Part shown: positions 1-6,029 of the stretch, one piece after another | How positions within the stretch are numbered: the stretch's first letter is position 1 | Layout of the letters: every line of letters begins with the position of its first letter | Assembly (NCBI GenBank): GCA_902492545.1 | Contig: CABULX010000065.1 | Coordinates: forward strand, 1-12,901 | DNA: 12,901 bases | From: an uncultured Collinsella sp. | Lineage (GTDB): Bacteria; Actinomycetota; Coriobacteriia; Coriobacteriales; Coriobacteriaceae | Reading direction: 5' to 3' | Notes under the pieces: model-generated | What the model was told of the DNA's origin: nothing | What the model saw: the letters and a program-made list of their open reading frames with translations, nothing else | The model's database searches: none | Translations under genes and position numbers: made by a program

Positions 1-26
1 TGTTGCCAGCTGTTGGGAGATGGAAG

Positions 27-1031
27 ATGGACTGCGATGGCTACCCATGCGTTCCCATGCCGTTGATGTGCACCGCCTTTGTGCCGGGGCAGATTGACGC
101 TGCGGTTGCAGGCATTTCCGACCCCAATTCGCGTGCCATTGCCACGGCAGAAGCGCTGTACTTTCGCGGACAGGCCACGCTCGCCGCCGAGGCAGCACGC
201 CCCTATCTTGACGCCACCGACCCCGCACTGCGCTATTCCGCATGCCTTATCTGCGGATATGCCAGTCTGTCGCTCAATCGTATCGCCGATGCCCGCCGTT
301 GCCTTGCGGGCATCCTCGATGCGCCAACTGACGAGGAATCGCCCGCCGTCCACGCCACGCATATCCTGTTCGCCTCCGCTGCGAGCGTCCTGCTGCACTT
401 GCCTTCCCCGCATTCCGCCGAAGAGTTTTATCCGCTTGCGGCGCATCTGCCCGAAGGCCTGCGCCTGTTCGCCAGCTACGTGATGGCGCATGCCCTGTAC
501 CTGCGCGGCGAATATGGCCGCAGTCTGGGCATGGCGGAAAACGCCCTGATCATGAAACAGGGAAGTTATCCCATCTCGGAGCTGTTCCTGCACTTGTCGG
601 CTTCCATGGCCTGCATGAGCCTCAAGGACATCGACACCGCAAAGGCACACTTCGGAGCCGCTTGGGACGTTGCGCGTCCCGACGGCCTTATCGAACTCAT
701 CGGCGAGCACCACGGCCTTTTGCAGGGGCTTATCGAGGCGTGTCTAAAAACGCAATACCCTGACGACTTCGCACGCATCATCGAGATTACGTATCGATTC
801 AGCTACGGCTGGCGGCGCATCCACAACCCCGATTCGGGCGAGGACGTGGCCGACGATCTAACGACCACGGAATTCACCATGGCCATGCTCGCCTGTCGCG
901 GGTGGACCAACGCCGAAATCGCACGCCATATGGGAGTATCGCCGGGTACCGTCAAAAACCGCCTATCAGGAGTGTATGCCAAGCTTGGTATCGGAACTCG
1001 CGCCGAGCTGATTGCCCACATGTTGCGCTAG
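27..1031 (+). CDS. LuxR-family transcriptional regulator
   Basis: The last 60 or so residues form a LuxR/GerE-type helix-turn-helix: the motif LTTTEFTMAMLACRG, then TNAEIARHMGVSPGTVKNRL as the scaffold and recognition helices, then YAKLGIGTRAELIAHM. The preceding 270 residues are Ala/Leu-rich paired helices that look like a TPR-type sensor region, as in MalT-like regulators. No receiver domain or membrane helices are visible. The ATG at 27 is preferred because GGGAG at 15-19 lies 7 nt upstream, giving 334 residues. The frame stays open to the window edge with a TTG at 3, so a longer, truncated protein cannot be excluded. It should act as a cytoplasmic DNA-binding regulator. Its target is unknown, because the only downstream neighbour on this strand is a gene relic. 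Confidence 0.82.
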   Translation: MDCDGYPCVPMPLMCTAFVPGQIDAAVAGISDPNSRAIATAEALYFRGQATLAAEAARPYLDATDPALRYSACLICGYASLSLNRIADARRCLAGILDAPTDEESPAVHATHILFASAASVLLHLPSPHSAEEFYPLAAHLPEGLRLFASYVMAHALYLRGEYGRSLGMAENALIMKQGSYPISELFLHLSASMACMSLKDIDTAKAHFGAAWDVARPDGLIELIGEHHGLLQGLIEACLKTQYPDDFARIIEITYRFSYGWRRIHNPDSGEDVADDLTTTEFTMAMLACRGWTNAEIARHMGVSPGTVKNRLSGVYAKLGIGTRAELIAHMLR

Positions 1032-1105
1032 CGGCCAGACTGCCCGGCGTATCGAAAGCACTCCGGGGGCCTAGCGCTTTCGCGCGCTCAAATTGGACAT
1101 TTTGA

Positions 1106-1281
1106 CCCTCGAACGGCACTACCGCCACGGGGCACCTTCTCGCAAAGACAGCAACGTCCCCCTGACGGCAGCTGCTGCAGCACTCGCCGCGGCAGGCGCC
1201 GGCCTCGTCGCCTACAGCGTCCGCCGCACGGCGCTCGAAACCGACACCGCCAATGAGGTCAATTCGGATAGGCCTCGCTAG
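1106..1281 (+). pseudogene. Decayed C-terminal tail of an LPXTG-type wall-anchored protein
   Basis: In the frame of the ORF that starts TTG at 1093, residues DSNVPLTAAAAAL and the following hydrophobic stretch end in VAYSVRR. This is the usual layout of a sortase sorting signal: acidic residue, about 20 hydrophobic residues, then Arg-Arg, followed by a short tail. The LPXTG motif is missing from this frame. The next frame upstream (1106-1150) reads a Thr-rich linker and then L-A-K-T (1139-1150), which resembles LAKTG, and it stops soon after. The tail therefore looks frameshifted exactly at the sorting motif. No SD precedes the TTG, and a stop (TGA at 1103-1105) lies just upstream in the linker frame, so the bulk of the gene is gone. 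A genuine small membrane protein of 62 residues is the alternative reading. Confidence 0.45.
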
Positions 1282-1332
1282 CTCCTAGTTACTTTTGTGA
1301 GAGACGTCGACTCGGCTCATCGAACATCAAAT

Positions 1333-1362
1333 GGGCTGGTTCTGGATACCCAGAGCCAGCCC
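1333..1362 (-). terminator. Hairpin terminator of the XRE/membrane-protein operon
   Basis: A 13-bp stem with one G-U pair and a 4-nt loop (GGGCTGGTTCTGG, loop ATAC, CCAGAGCCAGCCC) starts 8 nt past the stop codon of the leftward membrane-protein gene. Read leftward it is followed by ATTTGATGTT, a weak U tract. Confidence 0.65.
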
Positions 1363-1370
1363 GTTGCGAA

Positions 1371-1955
1371 TTAGATGTCGTCAGAGGAGTCGAGTTCTGC
1401 CTCGAGCTTGGCACGGCGTCTTTTCGCCGTGAAAAACGTTGCACACAGGCCAGCAAACGTGGCCGCGAAAATCGTCGCACCGCAGAACACGCCCGTGGCC
1501 AGGTTCGCCAACCAAAAGACGCTTTCGAGCGGTACGATCTGCGCCTCAGCGATACAGCGCATTGCAGCAATAACAAGCGCGAACGCGGTGCCGCTAAGGC
1601 AGCTGACAAGCAGGAAATATCCAACAGGAAGATGCTCGGTTTGCCCAAAACGATTGGTATCGACATAGCCCTTCCGCGTTTGCAGTCCTGCGCAAATCAA
1701 CATCACGAGAACGAGCCACAAATACATGGCCGCCTCGAACGGCGTTGCAAAGCCATTCGGCATTTCACTGGCGTCGCTGTGAACCCACGCAACCTGTCGA
1801 GCTATAAACTGGTAGAAAAAGATCATCAACATGCCAAACGAAAGCAGCACGAAACCAATCTTGTAGATCTTCGCGTTCTCAGCCTCCAGGCGCTCATCCT
1901 TTGGGCCGGCATATTCACGCCACTTTTGCACGAGTTTTAAATCTTCAAATTTCAT
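1371..1955 (-). CDS. Four-helix membrane protein of unknown function
   Basis: I do not recognise the family. The 194-residue protein begins with a charged amphipathic segment (residues 1-30). Four likely membrane helices follow, at about 31-52, 72-92, 111-131 and 147-175. It ends in a basic stretch (KRRRAKLEAE) and an acidic tail, which fits cytoplasmic ends. The start is supported by AGGAG 8 nt upstream, which overlaps the stop of the XRE gene. It lies 9 nt downstream of that gene and is surely co-transcribed with it. A small Cro/XRE-type regulator followed by a multi-helix membrane protein is a common module in Gram-positive and actinobacterial genomes. The role of such membrane proteins is generally unknown. 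Confidence 0.8.
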   Translation of the reverse strand: MKFEDLKLVQKWREYAGPKDERLEAENAKIYKIGFVLLSFGMLMIFFYQFIARQVAWVHSDASEMPNGFATPFEAAMYLWLVLVMLICAGLQTRKGYVDTNRFGQTEHLPVGYFLLVSCLSGTAFALVIAAMRCIAEAQIVPLESVFWLANLATGVFCGATIFAATFAGLCATFFTAKRRRAKLEAELDSSDDI

Positions 1956-1964
1956 AGCGAACTC

Positions 1965-2195
1965 CTAAAGAGCGTCAGGGTCGACGTCGCTCTCGTCTTC
2001 CCAAAACAAGTCGTTCAACGTAACGCGTAGCGCTTTACAGATTGCCACGCACAAATTGAGCGTGGGGTTGTAGCCGCCCGCCTCGATCAGGCCGATGGTC
2101 TGGCGCGTAACGCCCACGGCCTCGGCCAAGTCAGCTTGCGAAAGGCCAACCGCCGCGCGCGCCGCCTTCATGCGTAGGTTCTTTTTGCCCGGCAT
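1965..2195 (-). CDS. Small XRE/Cro-type HTH regulator
   Basis: The ATG at 2195 is chosen because AAAGGAA precedes it at proper distance. The longer reading from 2255 would put the promoter -10 inside the gene. The 76-residue protein is a single HTH_3 domain. Residues 17-40 (GLSQADLAEAVGVTRQTIGLIEAG) carry the two DNA-binding helices, and NPTLNLCVAICKALRV with NDLFW follow as the remaining helices. An acidic tail ends it. It resembles the short YgzD/YozG-like regulators that accompany a membrane protein gene, and it is first in a two-gene operon with one. Autoregulation is likely, because a 9-bp inverted repeat flanks its promoter. Confidence 0.88.
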   Translation of the reverse strand: MPGKKNLRMKAARAAVGLSQADLAEAVGVTRQTIGLIEAGGYNPTLNLCVAICKALRVTLNDLFWEDESDVDPDAL

Positions 2196-2216
2196 GGAGT
2201 TCCTTTCGTGGTAATG

Positions 2217-2283
2217 GACAGATATCCGTTGCAACATGGCAGAAATATATTGCATCTATCAGAAGATGTCAACTATATCTGTC
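2217..2283 (-). promoter_or_regulatory. Sigma-A-type promoter and candidate operator of the XRE operon
   Basis: Leftward TTGACA (2272-2267), a 17-nt spacer and TATATT (2249-2244) give a near-consensus promoter with a start near 2237. A perfect 9-bp inverted repeat flanks it, GACAGATAT at 2217-2225 and ATATCTGTC at 2275-2283. One arm lies just upstream of the -35 and the other just downstream of +1. This suits control by the XRE protein itself. The promoter elements are read directly from the sequence, while the operator role is inferred. Confidence 0.75.
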
Positions 2284-2345
2284 ATTATGGAAACCATGTT
2301 CGTCATCGCCATGCGGACATTACAACTTCGGTTCACTATTCAAAC

Positions 2346-2451
2346 TTACTCGGACAGAACCGACTCGGTTTTGTCCGAGTAAACTCGAGCATAAACTGAT
2401 TCATGCGATACAATTAACTCGGACAAAACCGAGTCGGAAGGAACCGAGTAA
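2346..2451 (+). repeat. Mirror-image ACTCGG/CCGAGT clusters flanking the ATPase promoter
   Basis: Cluster 1 (2348-2380) has ACTCGG at 2348 and 2363 and CCGAGT at 2375. It is itself an inverted repeat with 16-bp arms (one mismatch), extended by TT/AA to 2346-2382. Cluster 2 (2417-2449) has ACTCGG at 2417 and CCGAGT at 2429 and 2444. Motif starts are 15 and 12 nt apart in cluster 1 and 12 and 15 nt apart in cluster 2, so cluster 2 is cluster 1 in reverse complement. The first 21 nt are identical and the rest diverges around the SD. Cluster 2 contains the AAGGAA SD (2438-2443) and ends 2 nt before the GTG start. In RNA, ACTCGG at 2417 could pair with either CCGAGT, and the distal choice would enclose the SD. 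Confidence 0.8.
2409..2414 (+). promoter_or_regulatory. Possible -10 element of the ATPase gene
   Basis: TACAAT matches the -10 consensus at 5 of 6 positions and lies in the 36-nt gap between the two repeat clusters. No good -35 is visible at 16-18 nt, so activity may be weak or activator-dependent. A start near 2420 would fall at the beginning of cluster 2. Confidence 0.4.
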
Positions 2452-3834
2452 GTGGAATTCATTGGCAGGGAGCGTGAACTCGCCCGTATTAAGAAAACGC
2501 TCAAAGCACCTGAGCAGCGCAATGTTCTCATTTACGGCAGGCGTCGCGTCGGAAAAAGTGAGCTCATCAAGCAGGCGCTAACCGATTTCTCGGACGTCGC
2601 AACGGTCTATTACGAGTGCCGCCAAACCTCCGAGGCAGACAACCTCGAGAGTCTGTCCGCCCTTGTTGCTGAAACGCTGAGCTTTCCTCCGCTCGCCTTC
2701 ACAGGCATCCGCGAGCTCATCGAATTTCTGTTTGCCCAAGCCAAAGACAAGAACATTACCCTCGTTCTCGACGAATACCCCTACTTGAGAGATGCGGTTA
2801 AGGGCTTAGACAGCATTCTTCAGACCTCAATCGACGCTCACAGGGAAGACTCACGTTTAAACATTGTCCTGTGCGGCTCCTACGTTGAGATTATGAAATC
2901 CCTCATCGAGCATGAAAGCCCCCTCTACGGGCGAATTGATCTCGCGCTTGAGCTTAAGCCCATGGATTACTTTGACGCTGCGAAGTTCTATCCCGCGTTC
3001 TCGCCCGAGGACAAGGTGCGGCTCTATAGCGTTTTTGGCGGCATCCCCTTTTACAATCGCCTCATCGATCAATCCCAAAGCGTACGCGACAACATCATCG
3101 AGCTCGTCACGGAACCTGGCGCCCGCTTAGAAAGCGAGGTGCCGTCCTATCTCAACGCCGAGATCTCGAAGATGACCAACGCCAACGAAGTTTTCGGGGC
3201 TCTCGCACAAGGTTACTCCCGTTGGGGGGACGTGCTGGCACAGTCGCACGTCTCGAGCGGTCCGGCCATGGCAGACGTGCTCGACAAGCTCATGTCACTC
3301 GAAATCGTCCAAAAGCGTGCACCCATCAACGACCCTACGAACAAGCGCAAGTCTGGCTACTTTGTAGTGGACCCACTTTCGCTCTTTTACTATCGCTATG
3401 TTTTCCGCAATGCCTCAGCGCGTCAGCTGCTCGACCCGGAAGTCTTCTATGATCGTCACGTCTCCCAAGACTTCGAGGAAAACTACGTTCCTCATATGTT
3501 CGAGGAGATCTGCCGTCAATACCTCGTGCGGCAGAACAGGACCGGCAAGATCGAACCGGCTTTCGACGCCATAGGCAAGTACTGGTACGACGATCCCGCA
3601 AACAAAACGAGCGGCGAATTCGACGTGGTAACGCAAGACCCCGAGGGCTACGCATTCTACGAAGCAAAGTTCCGCAAATCCCCCGTCACGCAAAAAATGG
3701 TCGACGAGGAAATCACCCAAGTCGAGGCAACGGGGCTCAAGTGCCATCGCTATGGATTCTTCTCCCGTTCGGGCTTCGAAGCTGGCGAAAGCGATCGAAC
3801 CGTCTTCATCGACCTGCCGCAGATGTTTGGATAG
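2452..3834 (+). CDS. ATPase_2-DUF234 type ATPase with nuclease-like C-terminus
   Basis: The 460-residue protein opens with FIGRERELARI, typical of archaeal-type STAND-like ATPases. Walker A is GRRRVGKS (residues 29-36) and Walker B is ITLVLDEY with D107-E108. A winged-helix region follows, with the SPL/YYRYVF segment near 310-325 that marks the DUF234 family. The C-terminus carries GEFDVV (D391) and, 13 residues on, EAK (E404-K406), the D-x(n)-ExK pattern of the PD-(D/E)XK nuclease fold, so nuclease or nuclease-derived DNA binding is possible. The GTG start is fixed by AAGGAA 8 nt upstream. Length is normal for the family and no damage is seen. The physiological role of this family is not settled. 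The repeats at its promoter suggest self-regulation, which is inference. Confidence 0.85.
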   Translation: MEFIGRERELARIKKTLKAPEQRNVLIYGRRRVGKSELIKQALTDFSDVATVYYECRQTSEADNLESLSALVAETLSFPPLAFTGIRELIEFLFAQAKDKNITLVLDEYPYLRDAVKGLDSILQTSIDAHREDSRLNIVLCGSYVEIMKSLIEHESPLYGRIDLALELKPMDYFDAAKFYPAFSPEDKVRLYSVFGGIPFYNRLIDQSQSVRDNIIELVTEPGARLESEVPSYLNAEISKMTNANEVFGALAQGYSRWGDVLAQSHVSSGPAMADVLDKLMSLEIVQKRAPINDPTNKRKSGYFVVDPLSLFYYRYVFRNASARQLLDPEVFYDRHVSQDFEENYVPHMFEEICRQYLVRQNRTGKIEPAFDAIGKYWYDDPANKTSGEFDVVTQDPEGYAFYEAKFRKSPVTQKMVDEEITQVEATGLKCHRYGFFSRSGFEAGESDRTVFIDLPQMFG

Positions 3835-3871
3835 GACAGGCCCCTCCCGCATTCCAAGCATTCATTATCTA

Positions 3872-3889
3872 ATCGAACGATTGTTCGAT
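3872..3889. promoter_or_regulatory. Candidate LexA (SOS) box upstream of the topoisomerase operon
   Basis: ATCGAAC-GATT-GTTCGAT is a perfect palindrome with 7-bp arms and a 4-nt centre. It contains TCGAAC-N4-GTTCGA, the SOS box described for mycobacteria, and matches the Bacillus-type CGAAC-N4-GTTCG arms. It lies 97 nt before the ParE-like start and 14 nt upstream of the candidate -35. The sequence is seen directly, while LexA binding is inferred. Confidence 0.6.
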
Positions 3890-3903
3890 GGATTTCGTGT
3901 TGG

Positions 3904-3932
3904 TTGGAATCGCCTGTGGGCTGGGCTATGCT
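3904..3932 (+). promoter_or_regulatory. Possible promoter of the topoisomerase operon
   Basis: TTGGAA (3904-3909), a 17-nt spacer and TATGCT (3927-3932) each match consensus at 4 of 6 positions. This would start transcription near 3939 and leave a leader of about 48 nt. A TTGACT at 3936-3941 has no fitting -10 downstream. Confidence 0.4.
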
Positions 3933-3986
3933 ACCTTGACTATCTATATGACTTAAACGCAGCAAGGGAGCACCGAGAGAGCGAGT

Positions 3987-5984
3987 ATGGCAAAAAACAC
4001 CGCAAACTATGGTAACGACAGTATCCGCCAGCTCAAGGACGAGGAACGCGTACGCCTGCGCCCTGCCGTCATCTTTGGCTCGGACGGGCTCGACGGCTGC
4101 GCGCATGCCGCCTTCGAGATCCTGTCCAACGCCGTTGACGAGGCGCGCCAGGGCTACGGCAAGCTCATCACCCTTACCGCCTTTCGCGATGGTTCCATTC
4201 AGGTAGAGGACAACGGCCGCGGCTGCCCGCTCGACTGGAACCCCTCCGAGAAACGCTTTAACTGGGAACTTGTCTTTTGCGAGCTCTATGCCGGCGGCAA
4301 GTATAACAACAACCAGGGCGGCGACTACGATTTCTCGCTCGGCACCAACGGCCTGGGCTCGTGCGCGACCCAGTACGCTTCCGAATACATGGACGTCACC
4401 GTCTGGCGTGACGGCAACAAGTACTCCTTACACTTTAAGAAGGGCAAGGTCGTCGGCGCCAAAAAGAAGGCACTCGAGATTGAGCCTAGCGACGAGAACC
4501 GCACCGGCACCACTATCAAGTGGCGCCCCGATCTTGAGGTCTTTACCTCGATTAGCATTCCCCACGATTGGTATCGCGAGACCATGCGCCGCCAGGCCGT
4601 GGTCAACGCCAACGTGACCTTCCGCCTGCGCATCGAAGGTGACGATGGCGAGTTTTCCGAAGAGGATTTTTGCTATCCCAAGGGCATCGAAGACTACGTG
4701 CTCGAGAAGGTCGGTACCGACTACCTCACCGAGCCCTTCTTTATCGAGGCCGACCGTCGCGGTCGCGATCGCGAGGACCTGCCCGACTACAATGTAAAGA
4801 TCACCGCGTGCATGTGCTTCTCGCGCACCTTCATGATGCAGGAGTACTACCACAACTCATCGTGGCTCGAGAATGGCGGCTCGCCCGAGAAGGCCGCCCG
4901 CAGCGCTCTGACCAGTGCCATCGATGCTTACATTAAGCAACAGGGCAAGTACAACAAAAACGAGAGCGGCATTAAGTGGCAGGACGTCCAGGACTGTCTG
5001 GTGCTGGTGACCAACTGCTTCTCCACCCAGACGTCCTATGAAAACCAGACTAAGAAGGCCATCAACAACCGCTTTATCCAGCAGGCTATGACGGCCTTCT
5101 TTAAGGAGCGGCTCTCGACCTACCTAATCGAGAACAAAGACGCTGCCAACAAGATCATGGAGCAGGTGCTCATCAACAAGCGTTCGCGCGAGAACGCCGA
5201 GAAGACGCGTCAGAGCATCAAGACCAACCTACAGCAGAAGACCGACATGGCCAACCGCGTGCAGAAGTTCATCGACTGCCGCTCCAAGGACAAGAGCCGC
5301 CGCGAGATCTACATCGTAGAGGGCGACTCGGCAGCAGGCGCCATTCGCACCTCGCGCGATGCCGAGTTCCAAGGCGTTATGCCCGTCCGCGGTAAGATCC
5401 TCAACTGCCTGAAGGAAGACTATCCGCGCATCTTTAAGTCCGACATCATCATGGACCTCATGCGCGTGCTGGGCTGCGGCGTGGAGATCAAGGACAAGCG
5501 CATCAAAAACCTTGGTGCCTTTGACCTGGACAACCTCAACTGGAACAAGGTCATCATCTGTACGGACGCCGACGTCGACGGTTATCACATCCGTACGCTC
5601 GTGCTCACCATGCTCTACCGCCTGGTGCCCACGCTTATCGACGAGGGTTACGTGTATATCGCCGAGTCGCCGCTCTACGAGATCAACTGCAAAGAGAAGA
5701 CCTACTTTGCCTACACCGAGCTCGAGAAGAACGGCATCCTTAAGGAGATCGGCGACCAAAAGTGCTCCATCAACCGCTCCAAGGGTCTTGGTGAGAACGA
5801 CCCGGACATGATGTGGCTCACCACCATGAACCCCGAGACGCGCCGCCTGATCAAGGTGGAGCCCGAGGACGTCACCAAGATGGAAACCATGTTCAATCTG
5901 TTGCTGGGCAACGACGAGGCAGGCCGCAAGCGCCATATCTCCGAGCACGGCAAGGAATACCTGGACCAGCTGGACCTGCAATAG
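3987..5984 (+). CDS. Type II topoisomerase subunit B, ParE-like (divergent clade)
   Basis: This is the ATPase/TOPRIM subunit of a heterotetrameric type II topoisomerase that relaxes or decatenates DNA with the subunit encoded next. The 665 residues are close to ParE (about 630). The GHKL ATPase signatures are E44 and N48 in FEILSNAVDEA, DNGRG (75-79), GTNGLG (119-124) and GTT (174-176), and the QTK loop is at 354-356. TOPRIM residues are E445 in EGDSA and D527, D529 and D531 in TDADVDGYHI, and KGLGE is at 599-603. The usual GyrB insert is absent. Details such as YGNDSI, FGSDGLDGC and EGDSAAG differ from canonical GyrB/ParE and match the divergent Clostridia-type ParE as I remember it. GAGAGA precedes the ATG. 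The next gene begins 45 nt downstream. Confidence 0.93.
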   Translation: MAKNTANYGNDSIRQLKDEERVRLRPAVIFGSDGLDGCAHAAFEILSNAVDEARQGYGKLITLTAFRDGSIQVEDNGRGCPLDWNPSEKRFNWELVFCELYAGGKYNNNQGGDYDFSLGTNGLGSCATQYASEYMDVTVWRDGNKYSLHFKKGKVVGAKKKALEIEPSDENRTGTTIKWRPDLEVFTSISIPHDWYRETMRRQAVVNANVTFRLRIEGDDGEFSEEDFCYPKGIEDYVLEKVGTDYLTEPFFIEADRRGRDREDLPDYNVKITACMCFSRTFMMQEYYHNSSWLENGGSPEKAARSALTSAIDAYIKQQGKYNKNESGIKWQDVQDCLVLVTNCFSTQTSYENQTKKAINNRFIQQAMTAFFKERLSTYLIENKDAANKIMEQVLINKRSRENAEKTRQSIKTNLQQKTDMANRVQKFIDCRSKDKSRREIYIVEGDSAAGAIRTSRDAEFQGVMPVRGKILNCLKEDYPRIFKSDIIMDLMRVLGCGVEIKDKRIKNLGAFDLDNLNWNKVIICTDADVDGYHIRTLVLTMLYRLVPTLIDEGYVYIAESPLYEINCKEKTYFAYTELEKNGILKEIGDQKCSINRSKGLGENDPDMMWLTTMNPETRRLIKVEPEDVTKMETMFNLLLGNDEAGRKRHISEHGKEYLDQLDLQ

Positions 5985-6029
5985 CAGCAAATCGATAACG
6001 ACGGCCCATAATAAGTTCAAGAGGAAATC

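Noticed and set aside
1053..1082. Hairpin CGAAAGC/GCTTTCG as terminator of the LuxR gene
   Set aside because: The stem is 7 bp with a 16-nt loop and no T tract, so support is too weak to list.
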